From Paraburkholderia dilworthii (lineage in GTDB: Bacteria > Pseudomonadota > Gammaproteobacteria > Burkholderiales > Burkholderiaceae): a stretch of DNA of 64,000 nucleotides. Position numbers and translations under genes: made by a program. The DNA is taken from NCBI RefSeq assembly GCF_000472525.1, contig NZ_AWZT01000012.1, forward strand, positions 62,001 through 126,000. The letters are read 5' to 3'. The notes under the pieces were generated by a model. That model did no database searches and was not told the origin of the DNA. It saw only the letters and a program-made list of their open reading frames with translations. Below, in pieces: positions 33,330 through 42,810 of the stretch (position 1 is its first letter; each line of letters opens with the position of its first letter).

Positions 33330-34460
33330 TCAGTAATTGGCGCCAGCCGACGATGACGAATCGAAGCTGACAGCACCGGTCGCGACGTACGAACCGATGC
33401 CGAAAACGAAAAAGAGTGAGACAGCAAAGCCGAGCAGCACGTAGTGCGTAATGCGGGCGTTGCGGCGGACCGTCGCAACAACGCGGTCCAGTGAGTTGCG
33501 ACCGAGCGACTTGATCGCCTGCACGAACTGGTCACGACCGGCCGCGTCCGCGATCGTGTCCATCACCGTTTCGGAAAAGATGCCGGTGTCGAGTGCACGC
33601 ATCGTCTCGTCCGGACGCTGGGTGAGCCTGCGGCCCATCCGGTTGAGGTGCCATTTGAGCCATGGATCTGCCGTCTTCGTGAGCCGGTCGAGCGACGCGC
33701 GCAACGTGAGGTTCGAGTCGAAGAGGCCTGCCAGCGAGACAATCAGCAAAGCGGCGCGCAGATCACGCCGGTTGCGCCACATCAGCGGCATGGAATCGAC
33801 CTTGTTCCGTAGGTGCCCGGTCCAGCGCTTGAGTGTATGAAAATAGCCGAAGACAATCCCGCCGACGATCGAGCCGCTCAGCCACCAGTAGTGGTACGCA
33901 AAGCTGTCGAACGCATAAAGCGCCTGGGCAAACGGGGACCATTCCGAGACCGGCTTCGTATCGGCGACGGCCGGAAAGATCGTGCCGCCGAACAGCATCG
34001 CGTACAGGTACATGTAGACGATGAGCAGCGCCGGGTAAGCCATCTGCAGTGATGTCGTCGTGGCCAGTACCGCTTTCGCGTTCGCCGCCATCTCCGCGAG
34101 CTCGAGGCCGCGGATCGCCGCATCCTGTTGCGTCGATGCACCGGCAATCTCCAGCAGCGCGTATTCGTCGGTCGGGATGTACGGCCTTATCGCGTTCGCG
34201 AAGTTGTCCCCCGCCACCATCCGTTTGGCGATAGCCTGGAAGACTGGCCAAGCCAGTCCCTTGCGATTGCGGTGACGCTTCTCCAGCGTCGTCAGCCGCT
34301 CGAGCAGCGTCTCGCGATTGCGCAGGCCTTTCGCGGCCACATCAAGCCGCGTTTCACGATAAAAGCCTTCCCGCAGTTTGCTAAATCGCCAGATCGCCAC
34401 ACGCATGCGTTCTTTCTGCGGCAGCATCATGAAGACTGTGTAGACGAGCCCCCTGATCAC
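33330..34460 (-). CDS. pilR: Pilus inner-membrane platform protein
   Basis: 376 residues with two GspF/PilC-type domains. Hydrophobic segments are at about 140-165 (YPALLIVYMYLYAMLFGG), 195-215 and 340-365. It anchors the pilus assembly ATPase at the inner membrane. Start overlaps the pilQ stop by 4 bases (ATGA), and its position between pilQ and pilS matches the R64-type operon. Confidence 0.85.
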   Translation of the reverse strand: MIRGLVYTVFMMLPQKERMRVAIWRFSKLREGFYRETRLDVAAKGLRNRETLLERLTTLEKRHRNRKGLAWPVFQAIAKRMVAGDNFANAIRPYIPTDEYALLEIAGASTQQDAAIRGLELAEMAANAKAVLATTTSLQMAYPALLIVYMYLYAMLFGGTIFPAVADTKPVSEWSPFAQALYAFDSFAYHYWWLSGSIVGGIVFGYFHTLKRWTGHLRNKVDSMPLMWRNRRDLRAALLIVSLAGLFDSNLTLRASLDRLTKTADPWLKWHLNRMGRRLTQRPDETMRALDTGIFSETVMDTIADAAGRDQFVQAIKSLGRNSLDRVVATVRRNARITHYVLLGFAVSLFFVFGIGSYVATGAVSFDSSSSAGANY

Positions 34461-36730
34461 GACGGCATCCTCCCGTCACGGTCTGCGAAAACCTTGTACT
34501 CGTCAAAAGAGCGCATCGTGGTATCGATGAAGCGCGGGTCGATGATCCCCTGCGACGCCTTGTAAAGGGCGTGCTCGTAGATCGTTTTTCCCGTCATGTC
34601 GTCATCGTCGAAACCAGACACGCGTGTCGAACGCCAGACCTTCTCCGCGCCGCGCCAGTCGCGCACTGCCACATGGTCAAGAAACTCCAGCGTCGGCCGG
34701 AAAATCTCCATCGCTAGCGTCTGCCCCTTGGTGCCGGCAGCTACTTTGCCAGCGCGGGTGAAGAGGCCCTTCAGGCGGCAGTGCTCACAACCGGCTTCGT
34801 CGCGGCATGCCATCGTCGACGTGTCGAGCCCGAACTTCTTCTCGAGCGTGTCGACCTGCGTTGCGCTCAGCACGTCGCGCGCGGGAACCTTGCAATGCGG
34901 GCACAGCAGCGGAATCAGCTTCTGATTGGCGACTGCGTTGACGAACTTCTCCGACGACATTTCGTCCATCGGCAACTGCAGACGGCCGCCTGCGAGCCGC
35001 ATGAATGCGCCGATCGCACTGTCCGCGTGGAGGGTTGTTCTGACCGGGTGGCCGGTCAGTGCCAGCTCCGCGACGAGAGCAGCCATCACGCGGTCGCGGA
35101 TCTCATTGACGGTCAGGTCATCCGGGTCCATCCGCATCAGCGTGCGAATGACCTCGGCCCCTTTGCGACTCGCGTCCTCGTCCGACTCGTCCGGCCGGCG
35201 CGGAATCGAAATTTCCGACAGCCACGGATGCGGGTACTCCGACGGTTCGCTCACGACATACTGCTTGCGCAGGTCGCGGGACGACAGCATGTAGGAAAGC
35301 GCGCGCAGCAGTGTCGATTTCGCCGACCCGGTTTCACCTGTGAAGATCGATACCCCGCCACTTACATTGCACAACGAGTCGAGGATCTTCAACTGGCTGC
35401 GTGTGAGACCCATCTGGTCCGGCATCAGCAGTTTGAGATTCCGGAAATTGCCATCGAGCAGGCGTAGGGCGACATCGAAACCGCCAACCAGCGGCGAGCT
35501 TTGCCAGCGGATGTTGAGAATGTCCGTGTGCACAACGAGCGGGATCATGGCCGACTGCGGCGCGCTCGGCTGGAATGTCTCGCCTGAGTTCGTATTGCGA
35601 GCGACCAGGTCCTGATAGGACGCGGACAGTGCGCGACGCACCAGCGACTTGGACAGCTTGCGATAGGTGTAAAGGTCGCCGTTTACCCGGAAACGCACTT
35701 CGACATCATCGTTGAAGTCGCGGTACTCGTAGTGGACGTCGCCGGCGCCGTATTCGTGAGCGGCTTCAGCAACATCGCGAAACGTTCCAATCGCGCGCGA
35801 CGTTTCGGGGACGATTGCCGCCGACCGATTGCGCTCGCGCCCGTAGATCGCGGAGATGACGGCCTCGACCGCGATCATCTCTTCATGCACCTTGATATCG
35901 GCGCGTTCGAGATCCTTCAGGTACGTCGGATAGAGCGCCGACTCGTGGAACGCCTGGGTCGTCACGACGATCGCCATGCCCGCCTGCACTTCGACTGCCA
36001 CGAACTCGCGGCGAGCCGCATCAGTGATGCGCAGCGTTGCATCGGTCCCGCGCTCGCTCAGGATGCGCTTGAATGCGAGCGCTTCGGCCGACGGCAGTTG
36101 CGGCAGCCCAACCGGGATCAATTCCGGTTCCTGTTGCACTACCGGCTCGGCATGCGCATGAATTTCGTGCACCCCGTCTGCCAGCGGTGAAGATGTGTTC
36201 AGATAATCCAGCTCGGGCGACTCCGGCTTCGTGCGCAGGTCAGCCTCTGGATAAGCTGGACGACGCGCATCCCCGGCGGCGACTTCGACCGTTGCCTCTA
36301 TGTTGATCGTCGACGTTGCAGGCGCAGCTTCGGCAGGACTGGCAGAGAATCCCGTTTTGCCGTCATCTACTGGCCGCTCGTCTGCTCTCGCCGACGGTTC
36401 GTTCATGTGGTCGAACGGCCGGGCGTCCGGTGAATGCAGAAAATCCGGATTGCCGTCCTCGTGCGCGTCGACGTCACTGATGTCGGCCATCCGCAGGCGC
36501 ATACCGAGCGTCATCGGTTGCCCCGGCTTTGCTTCAACCGGTTCGGCTTTCACCTTCGTGCTTTTCTTGCTGAAGCGCGGTTCACGATTAGCGGCATCCA
36601 GCTTGTCCGACCCGGCAATGGGCATGGACGACGCCGAGTCCTCCGAGAAACCCGCCCGGAACGCGCGCAAGCGTCCGAAGATGCCGCCAGTGGACGGCTC
36701 GTTCTTTTCGATTCCAGAAAACATACTCAT
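34457..36730 (-). CDS. pilQ: Pilus assembly ATPase (GspE/PilB family)
   Basis: 757 residues, longer than R64 PilQ because of about 230 N-terminal residues of low complexity. The catalytic core has Walker A IFTGETGSAKSTLLRAL near 460, Walker B RMDPDDLTVNEIRDR, and HPVRTTLHADSA. Near 640-690 a CPHC and CRDEAGCEHC set forms the zinc site of this family. It powers pilin polymerisation. It is coupled to pilR by an ATGA overlap and follows pilP by 16 bases. Confidence 0.9.
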   Translation of the reverse strand: MSMFSGIEKNEPSTGGIFGRLRAFRAGFSEDSASSMPIAGSDKLDAANREPRFSKKSTKVKAEPVEAKPGQPMTLGMRLRMADISDVDAHEDGNPDFLHSPDARPFDHMNEPSARADERPVDDGKTGFSASPAEAAPATSTINIEATVEVAAGDARRPAYPEADLRTKPESPELDYLNTSSPLADGVHEIHAHAEPVVQQEPELIPVGLPQLPSAEALAFKRILSERGTDATLRITDAARREFVAVEVQAGMAIVVTTQAFHESALYPTYLKDLERADIKVHEEMIAVEAVISAIYGRERNRSAAIVPETSRAIGTFRDVAEAAHEYGAGDVHYEYRDFNDDVEVRFRVNGDLYTYRKLSKSLVRRALSASYQDLVARNTNSGETFQPSAPQSAMIPLVVHTDILNIRWQSSPLVGGFDVALRLLDGNFRNLKLLMPDQMGLTRSQLKILDSLCNVSGGVSIFTGETGSAKSTLLRALSYMLSSRDLRKQYVVSEPSEYPHPWLSEISIPRRPDESDEDASRKGAEVIRTLMRMDPDDLTVNEIRDRVMAALVAELALTGHPVRTTLHADSAIGAFMRLAGGRLQLPMDEMSSEKFVNAVANQKLIPLLCPHCKVPARDVLSATQVDTLEKKFGLDTSTMACRDEAGCEHCRLKGLFTRAGKVAAGTKGQTLAMEIFRPTLEFLDHVAVRDWRGAEKVWRSTRVSGFDDDDMTGKTIYEHALYKASQGIIDPRFIDTTMRSFDEYKVFADRDGRMPS

Positions 36731-36746
36731 GGGTCAGCGTCCCTTG

Positions 36747-37532
36747 TTAGCGAGCAATAGCGGAAAGAGGAATGTTCGGAGGCAGCGGGCCCGACAGATC
36801 CGGCAAACCTCGAACCGCCAGCCCGCTCACCCCCGATTGCTGGACGTCCTGCGCGGGGGTGCCCCCAACTATCGTTTCAGTCCAGGTGCGCGCGCCCTTG
36901 CCTGTCCCGTCAGCAACGGTCACCACGAACCCGTCGACGCGCTTCACAGTCCAGCCGTTAAGAAGCCTGGCGCCGACGTGTGCGGGATACGATGCATTGC
37001 GGTACTCGTAGAGCACCGACTGTCCGCTCATGTCGCTGAAGGCGCCAACAAACCGCACAGGCTCCGCGCGCGAACGAACGGGCGCAGGCTTGCTATTCAC
37101 GGGGGGTGCAGGAGCAGTGGCGGGCGCCACCGCCGGAGCAGCACCATTCAAAGCCACACCACCGGGCAGCGCGCTCCCGTTGCCCGCCAGTTGCCGCGCG
37201 ATGGACGAACGCGCGATCCGGTCCACATCCTCGATGGAAAGGCGGGACTCTGACGGCACAGTCGCCGACGCCGACGCCGGCGCAGCGGAAACAGACGTGG
37301 CGGTTGCGGACTGTGACGCTGTGGACTGTGGGACTGCGGCCTGCGAGGCCACGCTCGTATGCGCAGTTGCATCAGCCGCCGGCGATTCCGTGCTCAGATC
37401 GAGGTCCGCGGACGGCACATGTGAGCCGACTGACTGTGGCTGCACCGTCTTCGTCTTTGGCTGGGCATGGACGGCGACCGAAGCAACCATCAAGGCGCAC
37501 GCGAGCGCCGGCAGGACTTTAGTTGAGAACAT
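36747..37532 (-). CDS. pilP: Pilus assembly protein PilP
   Basis: The ATG at 37532 starts a signal peptide (MFSTKVLPALACALMVASVAVHA); the upstream in-frame extension is dismissed. 261 residues: an Ala/Ser/Thr-rich linker (about 25-95), then SRLSIEDVDRIARSSIARQL and a C-terminal periplasmic domain (LYEYRNASYPAHVGARLLNG, TGKGARTWTETIVGG). PilP links the inner-membrane complex to the secretin. It overlaps the pilO stop by 14 bases. Confidence 0.8.
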   Translation of the reverse strand: MFSTKVLPALACALMVASVAVHAQPKTKTVQPQSVGSHVPSADLDLSTESPAADATAHTSVASQAAVPQSTASQSATATSVSAAPASASATVPSESRLSIEDVDRIARSSIARQLAGNGSALPGGVALNGAAPAVAPATAPAPPVNSKPAPVRSRAEPVRFVGAFSDMSGQSVLYEYRNASYPAHVGARLLNGWTVKRVDGFVVTVADGTGKGARTWTETIVGGTPAQDVQQSGVSGLAVRGLPDLSGPLPPNIPLSAIAR

Positions 37533-38847
37533 AGTATTTGCCCCTGGCTGTGAAATGGATACCGTTCTGGACGACCGCCTCGCCGCTTTGCGACCTGTTC
37601 GCGCCGGCCTCTCCAAGCTTCAGCTCAACGGTCATCGTGTCCAGTGTCATGTTCGAAGGCAGCTTCGCCAGCAACGGCGATTGCCACCGGTATCCGCTGA
37701 TGGTCCAGTCGCCCACGCGGATTAACCGCTCCGGGCGGGAGTCGTTAGCGCCCATCCGAGCCGCGAGGAGTGGCTTCGGGGGCTCGAGGTGTACGGTGTA
37801 ACCGTAGCTGTCGAGTTCGAACGGCTTTGCGGAAAGCCTCTGTGGCGGTGTCTGCAAGGCTTCGATCAGCCCTTGCTCCGTGGGCCAGGTGCTCTGATCT
37901 TTCGCAGTCACGAACGCGACTGTGGGAACATCAGGACCGCGCGCCCCTGCATGCAGTCCATCCGCATCGAAATGCAGCGGGCGCATCGACTCAGGCGCGG
38001 TCTGTCGAAGATCGTCGAAGCTGCCGCCGTAGCGACGCAGCGTCAGTGCGCAATAGCCCTGCGTGCCGCACACCGCCTTCTCGAACACAAAGCCTGCAAC
38101 GACCGTCTCGCTGTTGCCGAGCGTCGCAAGCAGCGCGGGCGCAAGCAGATTGGCGCGCGGCATCTTTGCGGCGAACGTCTGACGCACCTGCGAGGCATAC
38201 TTCTCCTCGAACGACGGTTCGCGCGGTGCGGGTGGCGGCGGCGGATTGAGAATGTCGACCAGTTCGATGCCACCAAAAATCACCGCGGCGCCAATGACCA
38301 CGATGGGCACTATGGAAGGAACGCTGGCGGGCACCTTGCCAACGCGCGCGCTTCTTCGCGCATCAAGCAGCGCGGCCGCACCGAAACTCTCGTCGACGTC
38401 TCCCACGGCCGGCCCCGAGCCGAGCGTCGTGAGCGGCAGGTTCAGCTTCAGACATTCCTGCTCGATGGAGAGCTTCCTCTCGTGGACCTGCGGTACCGTG
38501 AGCACCTCATCGCTACGCACGACCCCGCGTACAACGAACACGACGTGCACGCGCTGATCGTCCTGCAGCAGCACGGCCACAGCCGCCTTGCCCTTCACCC
38601 GGTCATGCTGTGCAATGCGCGCGGCGCCCGAGTAAAGCTTTGCACCCTTAAGCTCGGCCATCTCGGGCGCGCAGAACCCACCGATGACGTCCTTGCCGAT
38701 CCTGTATTCGACATAGTGGGTCGCGCCGAAATCGTCGGCATAGCGACGGCGCTCCGCCCGCATCTGCTTCGACGGGTACGCGCGCCACTCGAGCCCGAAG
38801 ATGAGACGCGCGTTCTTTTCGCGCGGCAGTGGATCCGTGATGTGCAT
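37519..38847 (-). CDS. pilO: Pilus assembly protein PilO (PilO2 family)
   Basis: The ATG at 38847 gives 442 residues starting MHITDPLPREKNARLIFGLEW, the conserved PilO2 opening; a GTG just upstream overlapping the pilN stop is an alternative. A cytoplasmic-type domain (about 1-165) precedes one membrane helix (VPSIVPIVVIGAAVIFGG) and a periplasmic domain with Cys pairs. It forms part of the inner-membrane platform with PilP and PilR. Confidence 0.8.
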   Translation of the reverse strand: MHITDPLPREKNARLIFGLEWRAYPSKQMRAERRRYADDFGATHYVEYRIGKDVIGGFCAPEMAELKGAKLYSGAARIAQHDRVKGKAAVAVLLQDDQRVHVVFVVRGVVRSDEVLTVPQVHERKLSIEQECLKLNLPLTTLGSGPAVGDVDESFGAAALLDARRSARVGKVPASVPSIVPIVVIGAAVIFGGIELVDILNPPPPPAPREPSFEEKYASQVRQTFAAKMPRANLLAPALLATLGNSETVVAGFVFEKAVCGTQGYCALTLRRYGGSFDDLRQTAPESMRPLHFDADGLHAGARGPDVPTVAFVTAKDQSTWPTEQGLIEALQTPPQRLSAKPFELDSYGYTVHLEPPKPLLAARMGANDSRPERLIRVGDWTISGYRWQSPLLAKLPSNMTLDTMTVELKLGEAGANRSQSGEAVVQNGIHFTARGKYYVLN

Positions 38848-38855
38848 GAGCCCGC

Positions 38856-40484
38856 TCACATCGACGGGACGACCGAAGCCGTCAGCATGATCACTTGGAA
38901 CGTCTTCGCCTTGTTCCACAGACCCGTGATACCGGCGATGCCCCCATTCGTCGTGCTGTCGGCGTGATCGGTCATCTCGCCGTACAGCACGACCGTCTGG
39001 CCATCGGCCAACGCGACAATCTGATCGTCCTTGCTGCCCACGGTGTGTGCAAGCTGGATCGTCTGCTGCGTCTGGCCAGAGCCGACCGACTTCTCGGTGA
39101 AGGGGCCGTTCAGCTTCGAACTGTCGCTCCAGTACGCGAGCACGATCTGGTTGTGATCGTTCACCGACGGCAGGATGTTCACGAAATCGCCTGTCGTCAC
39201 GGTGCCCGGGTTCAGGCCGGGAACGCCGCCCGACGTCGCCGTCAGGCTGCCTGCGGAGGACGTCGTCGAGCGCAGGTAGTCGTCGCTCTGGAACGAAGCG
39301 ATGGACACTGGCAGGCCATTGAGCGTGAGCTTGGTCTGCGTGTTGTCCTGCACTGTGCGCCCGTACTGGTTGAGTGCGTTGATGACCGCATTGGTGCCGG
39401 AGAACGGCGCATTCGGGCGCAACACGGACATGCCGAGCGTGCCACCACCGGACGACAGCGACGTGGGCGACGTAAAGCTGATCGCGTACTTGGCGAGGCC
39501 GCCCTCAATTGCGTTGAACACGACATCGGCATTGGCGCCTGCCTGGCTGCCGCGGTTCAGTGCAATTTGCAGGGTACGCACGCGGATTGCGACCTGACGC
39601 GTCGATACCGCGTTTTCCTGCGCGAGCAGCTTGCCCATCGCATCTGCGGCCTCGCGCGTGTCGTGGACCATGACCAGACGGCTTTGCGGATTGACGTTGA
39701 CGCTGCCCATGGGCGAGCGCAGCTTGTTCAGCGCGTCCGTGATCGACTGGATCTGATCGAACTCACCCTGACGGCCCGTCGAGGTCTGCGCCGAGAAAGA
39801 ACCCGTGTCACCGCTTCCTCCACCACCGCTGCCATTCGACTGGTTGCCGGTCGAGGTGTCCATGCCCTTGGACATGGTGGACTTGATGGAGACCTTGCCC
39901 GGAATCGCGGCAATCTGGTACATGCGGGTCACAAACCGCGTGATATTGATGGTCGAGCCATCGAACGACCAGTCGAGCCCGAGATCCTGCGTCATGCGGG
40001 TCAGGTACTCGCCAGCCGGGCCGTCAAACACCTGCGCATAGCGGGGCTTCTCATAGTTGCTCGCGCTGTTGCCGCCTGGTGCGGACGACGACTTGCCACC
40101 CGACGATGCGCCCTCGCGCGGCACGAGCGAACTCCGCGGCACGAAGACGTCAGGGCTCAGATGAACGGCATAGCCTGTCGCGCCAGACACCAGGTTAGCG
40201 ATCCGGTTGATGTCGAGGTTCGCGGGCATCGTGATGCGCTTCTCACGAAACGTCGCCGGCAGCGTCGCTTCATACGCGACCGGCACGAGGCGATCGCCGA
40301 GGAACGCCGTGGGCACATCTTCAACGAGCGCCATCGAGCCGGGCAGGTTATTCATGGCAGCGCTGGCGGTGCTGTTTGCCGAGTCGTAGGCCGAATTGAC
40401 ATCGCCTTGCGTGACGGCGCAGCCGGCGATGACCAGCGCGCACGCACCAGCAGTCGCAGTCCTCAAGATGAAAGCGTGGCGCAT
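38856..40484 (-). CDS. pilN: Type IVb pilus secretin (lipoprotein)
   Basis: 542 residues with lipobox ALVIAGCAV, so Cys22 is probably lipidated. An N-domain near 95-115 (INRIANLVSGATGYAVHLSPD) is followed by a Ser/Gly-rich linker and the secretin core (FVNILPSVNDHNQIVLAYWSD, DDQIVALADGQTVVLYGEM, IAGITGLWNKAK). It forms the outer-membrane pore for the pilus. A long open frame on the opposite strand over the same bases (38895-40604) is a shadow of this GC-rich gene. Confidence 0.9.
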   Translation of the reverse strand: MRHAFILRTATAGACALVIAGCAVTQGDVNSAYDSANSTASAAMNNLPGSMALVEDVPTAFLGDRLVPVAYEATLPATFREKRITMPANLDINRIANLVSGATGYAVHLSPDVFVPRSSLVPREGASSGGKSSSAPGGNSASNYEKPRYAQVFDGPAGEYLTRMTQDLGLDWSFDGSTINITRFVTRMYQIAAIPGKVSIKSTMSKGMDTSTGNQSNGSGGGGSGDTGSFSAQTSTGRQGEFDQIQSITDALNKLRSPMGSVNVNPQSRLVMVHDTREAADAMGKLLAQENAVSTRQVAIRVRTLQIALNRGSQAGANADVVFNAIEGGLAKYAISFTSPTSLSSGGGTLGMSVLRPNAPFSGTNAVINALNQYGRTVQDNTQTKLTLNGLPVSIASFQSDDYLRSTTSSAGSLTATSGGVPGLNPGTVTTGDFVNILPSVNDHNQIVLAYWSDSSKLNGPFTEKSVGSGQTQQTIQLAHTVGSKDDQIVALADGQTVVLYGEMTDHADSTTNGGIAGITGLWNKAKTFQVIMLTASVVPSM

Positions 40485-40487
40485 CGG

Positions 40488-41075
40488 TTACTCCTGGCAG
40501 TTGGCCGCGCGTGCCACGACGCGGATGACGTTGTTCGAATGACGGCAGATGCGGGTCGGCACGCGCATGTGGTTGGTCGCTTTCATGACCTGAACAAGCA
40601 CTGACGTGAAGTCGCCCGTGAACGTCGCGTTGAACTCGAGCGGCAGGTCATCGTCGACCTTCCACGCGAGTTGCCAGCCTTGGGTCTGTAACCAGCGGTC
40701 GAGGGCGTTGCGCAGATTGCGGTCCGATGGCGACACCGAAAACGTGAGTACACCGCCAGGCGCCGCGGCCGCTACCGTAGTCGTAGCCGTAGTCGTTGTC
40801 GCTGGCAGAACAACCGGAGCCACGGCCATCGAAACGGGCGCGGTGGACGGTGGCAACACCGACCCGCTCACAGCCGCTGCGGGAGCCTCACCGGGCACGT
40901 TGCCGGCCGGCGCACCTGAAAGGACCTGCCAGCCGTCGCCTGCCGGCGCGGCGATGCGCGACGGGCTCGGATCGGTCGCTGCGCGCGTCCATGCGGGCCC
41001 GGCGATGAGCAGGATTACGGCGAGAACACGCGCCACCACGCGCGCCCGGTCGTTACGTTCGATGGTCACATTCAT
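40488..41075 (-). CDS. pilL: PilL/TcpQ-type pilus protein
   Basis: 195 residues: signal peptide (AVILLIAGPAWTRAA), Ala/Pro/Thr-rich linker, and a C-terminal TcpQ domain (FSVSPSDRNLRNALDRWLQTQ, FNATFTGDFTSVLVQVMKATN, NNVIRVV). TcpQ-type proteins stabilise or localise the secretin. Four bases upstream of pilN and coupled to pilT upstream by ATGA. Compared with R64 PilL it is short and lacks an N-terminal extra domain. Confidence 0.75.
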   Translation of the reverse strand: MNVTIERNDRARVVARVLAVILLIAGPAWTRAATDPSPSRIAAPAGDGWQVLSGAPAGNVPGEAPAAAVSGSVLPPSTAPVSMAVAPVVLPATTTTATTTVAAAAPGGVLTFSVSPSDRNLRNALDRWLQTQGWQLAWKVDDDLPLEFNATFTGDFTSVLVQVMKATNHMRVPTRICRHSNNVIRVVARAANCQE

Positions 41076-41506
41076 TGTTGTTGCCCCAGCCGCTGTAGGC
41101 GGCGATAAATGGCGTTTGCGTAAATCAGCTGCTTCTGCGTCGAGACCGCGTTATAGGCGCCGACGGCCTTCCATGTCGGCCCAAACTGCCGGATATTCGA
41201 TGCGAGAATCCACGTGCCGACGTAGCCGTTCACACACGGGTTGAAAAGATCCTGACGCCGGATGCCGTAGCGCGCGAGCTTCGGCAGCCACGACGAATTG
41301 ATCTGCATCAGACCGATGTCTTCAGTACCGTTGCTGTTCACGTTCACAGCGTTCGCACGCATCCCGGATTCGTGTTGCGCAATCGCATGGACAAGCTGCG
41401 TACTCACGTGCTGGAACGCCGCAGCGTCATCAAGGCAGTCCGCGTGCGCGAGCGGCCCGCACAGTGCAGGTACCGTAGCGATGAGAACCGGAATCACGCG
41501 CCTCAT
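41072..41506 (-). CDS. pilT: Lytic transglycosylase of the pilus system (PilT/VirB1-like)
   Basis: 144 residues. After a signal peptide (VPALCGPLAHA) comes a compact SLT domain with catalytic Glu in AIAQHESGM, then NGTEDIGLMQINSSWLP and AVGAYNA. It opens peptidoglycan for the pilus or channel. Overlaps with both neighbours (ATGA at both ends) show tight coupling. This is the R64 PilT-type muramidase, not the retraction ATPase of type IVa pili. Confidence 0.85.
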   Translation of the reverse strand: MRRVIPVLIATVPALCGPLAHADCLDDAAAFQHVSTQLVHAIAQHESGMRANAVNVNSNGTEDIGLMQINSSWLPKLARYGIRRQDLFNPCVNGYVGTWILASNIRQFGPTWKAVGAYNAVSTQKQLIYANAIYRRLQRLGQQQ

Positions 41507-42810
41507 GATTTCGCGGCTCCAGATGCCGCCGACGCCGTCGTCGGTGCGCCCGCTGCAGGACGCTCGAAATACTTCACGTCGTGACGCCGCGTGACATTCA
41601 CAGTTGCGCCATCGGCTGTCACGATGAACTGGTCCGCCGTGCCGTTGAACATGTAGTAGCGGCCCTTCTGCTCGCCGAAGCCCAGGTGTTTCACGTCGCT
41701 CACATGGACCTGCACGACAGAGTCTGCGAACTTGAAGAACGTCTGGCCGTCGCGGTCGAACACCGCCTCCAGATGCGCGGCGCTGCCCGCGTCAAAGTCG
41801 TACACCGTGCCTGCCGAGCGGCCCAGCTCAACCGTGCGCGTTCCGTCCGAAACCAGCATGCGTTCCGCACGCTCGACTGTCATGACCGCGGTTTCGCTAT
41901 CCCACTTCGGGTGTAGCGACCGACCGTCCAGCGTCCTGAACGTCAGCTCGGTTGCGGGCTTTGCCGCGAAACGGATCTGCGTATGTGTGTCGTCGCCATC
42001 GCGGATCGCCTGAGCGCCGAAGTACTGCGCGAGCAGCGACGCTTGCGGCGTACCAGCGGCGGAGGCGCCTGCTGCGCCCTCTTTCATTGCGACCGTCTGC
42101 GCGATCGCGTCGGCCGGTGACTTCTGGCCAGCAGCGTAGTTCAGCGCGCCGGACTTGGGCGCGTCGCGATGCACCCTGATATGACGTGACGTGAAATCCA
42201 CATCAGCGTATAGACCGCTTTGCGTCATCAGGCGATCAAGCGCCTGCATCCAGTTCTCGCCGGCGCGGGTGGCGAAGCCGGTGTTTTCCGTCAGGTCCAC
42301 ATCCTTCTGGGCGGAGCCCGTCCATCCCTGGGGGACGAGTGCCTTCACGACGGCGGCCACCGGCATCGAACCACTCAGCACACGAACGGGCTCGAGCGAG
42401 CCGTGGGAGCCGATCAGCACCAGTCGATTCGTGAAGCCGTCGAACGCAGCCGGCTGGTCGTCGCGCAACGACGCCAGCGGACCGCGCGCGCCGGCTCCGA
42501 TAAAGGCATTCGCCCTCGTCCAGCGCGCACTGGCCGAGCGACCCGCTACCGTGTACGTGATCGTCTCGGGCGTGCCGTCGACAACAACGTACGGCCCTTC
42601 CTGATGACCGCCAGCGGCTGTGATGACCTGACCCGCGCGCGGCTGAATGTATGTTTTGGAGCCGTCATTGAAAATGAGCGCCGGGCGCTCAGCGATCCCA
42701 CCCGCGATTTCGTAATCGAAGTCGAACGGGTCGGTGTTCGCAGCATGCGACGCCATCGCCACGAAGAGCATGGCGCACGCGACGGCGATGCGGGAAACGG
42801 TGTGCTTCAT
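41503..42810 (-). CDS. VirB9-like protein with an embedded TcpQ-type domain
   Basis: 435 residues with signal peptide (AVACAMLFVAMASHA). Residues about 30-75 (FDYEIAGGIAERPALIFNDG, TYIQPR) and 330-400 (FDAGSAAHLEAVFDRDGQTFFKF, YYMFNGTADQFIVTADG) both resemble the VirB9/TrbG beta domain. Between them, about 160-235 is a TcpQ-like module (ENWMQALDRLMTQSGLYADVDF). It may join the outer-membrane core of the T4SS to the pilus secretin. A separate VirB9 gene is in the same operon, so this is a second, hybrid copy. The domain reading is by eye. Confidence 0.55.
   Translation of the reverse strand: MKHTVSRIAVACAMLFVAMASHAANTDPFDFDYEIAGGIAERPALIFNDGSKTYIQPRAGQVITAAGGHQEGPYVVVDGTPETITYTVAGRSASARWTRANAFIGAGARGPLASLRDDQPAAFDGFTNRLVLIGSHGSLEPVRVLSGSMPVAAVVKALVPQGWTGSAQKDVDLTENTGFATRAGENWMQALDRLMTQSGLYADVDFTSRHIRVHRDAPKSGALNYAAGQKSPADAIAQTVAMKEGAAGASAAGTPQASLLAQYFGAQAIRDGDDTHTQIRFAAKPATELTFRTLDGRSLHPKWDSETAVMTVERAERMLVSDGTRTVELGRSAGTVYDFDAGSAAHLEAVFDRDGQTFFKFADSVVQVHVSDVKHLGFGEQKGRYYMFNGTADQFIVTADGATVNVTRRHDVKYFERPAAGAPTTASAASGAAKS

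Noticed and set aside
38895-40604. A 569-codon open frame on the plus strand opposite pilN
   Set aside because: It lies entirely over pilN and the start of pilL, has an Arg/His-rich composition typical of antisense frames in GC-rich genes, and matches no family.
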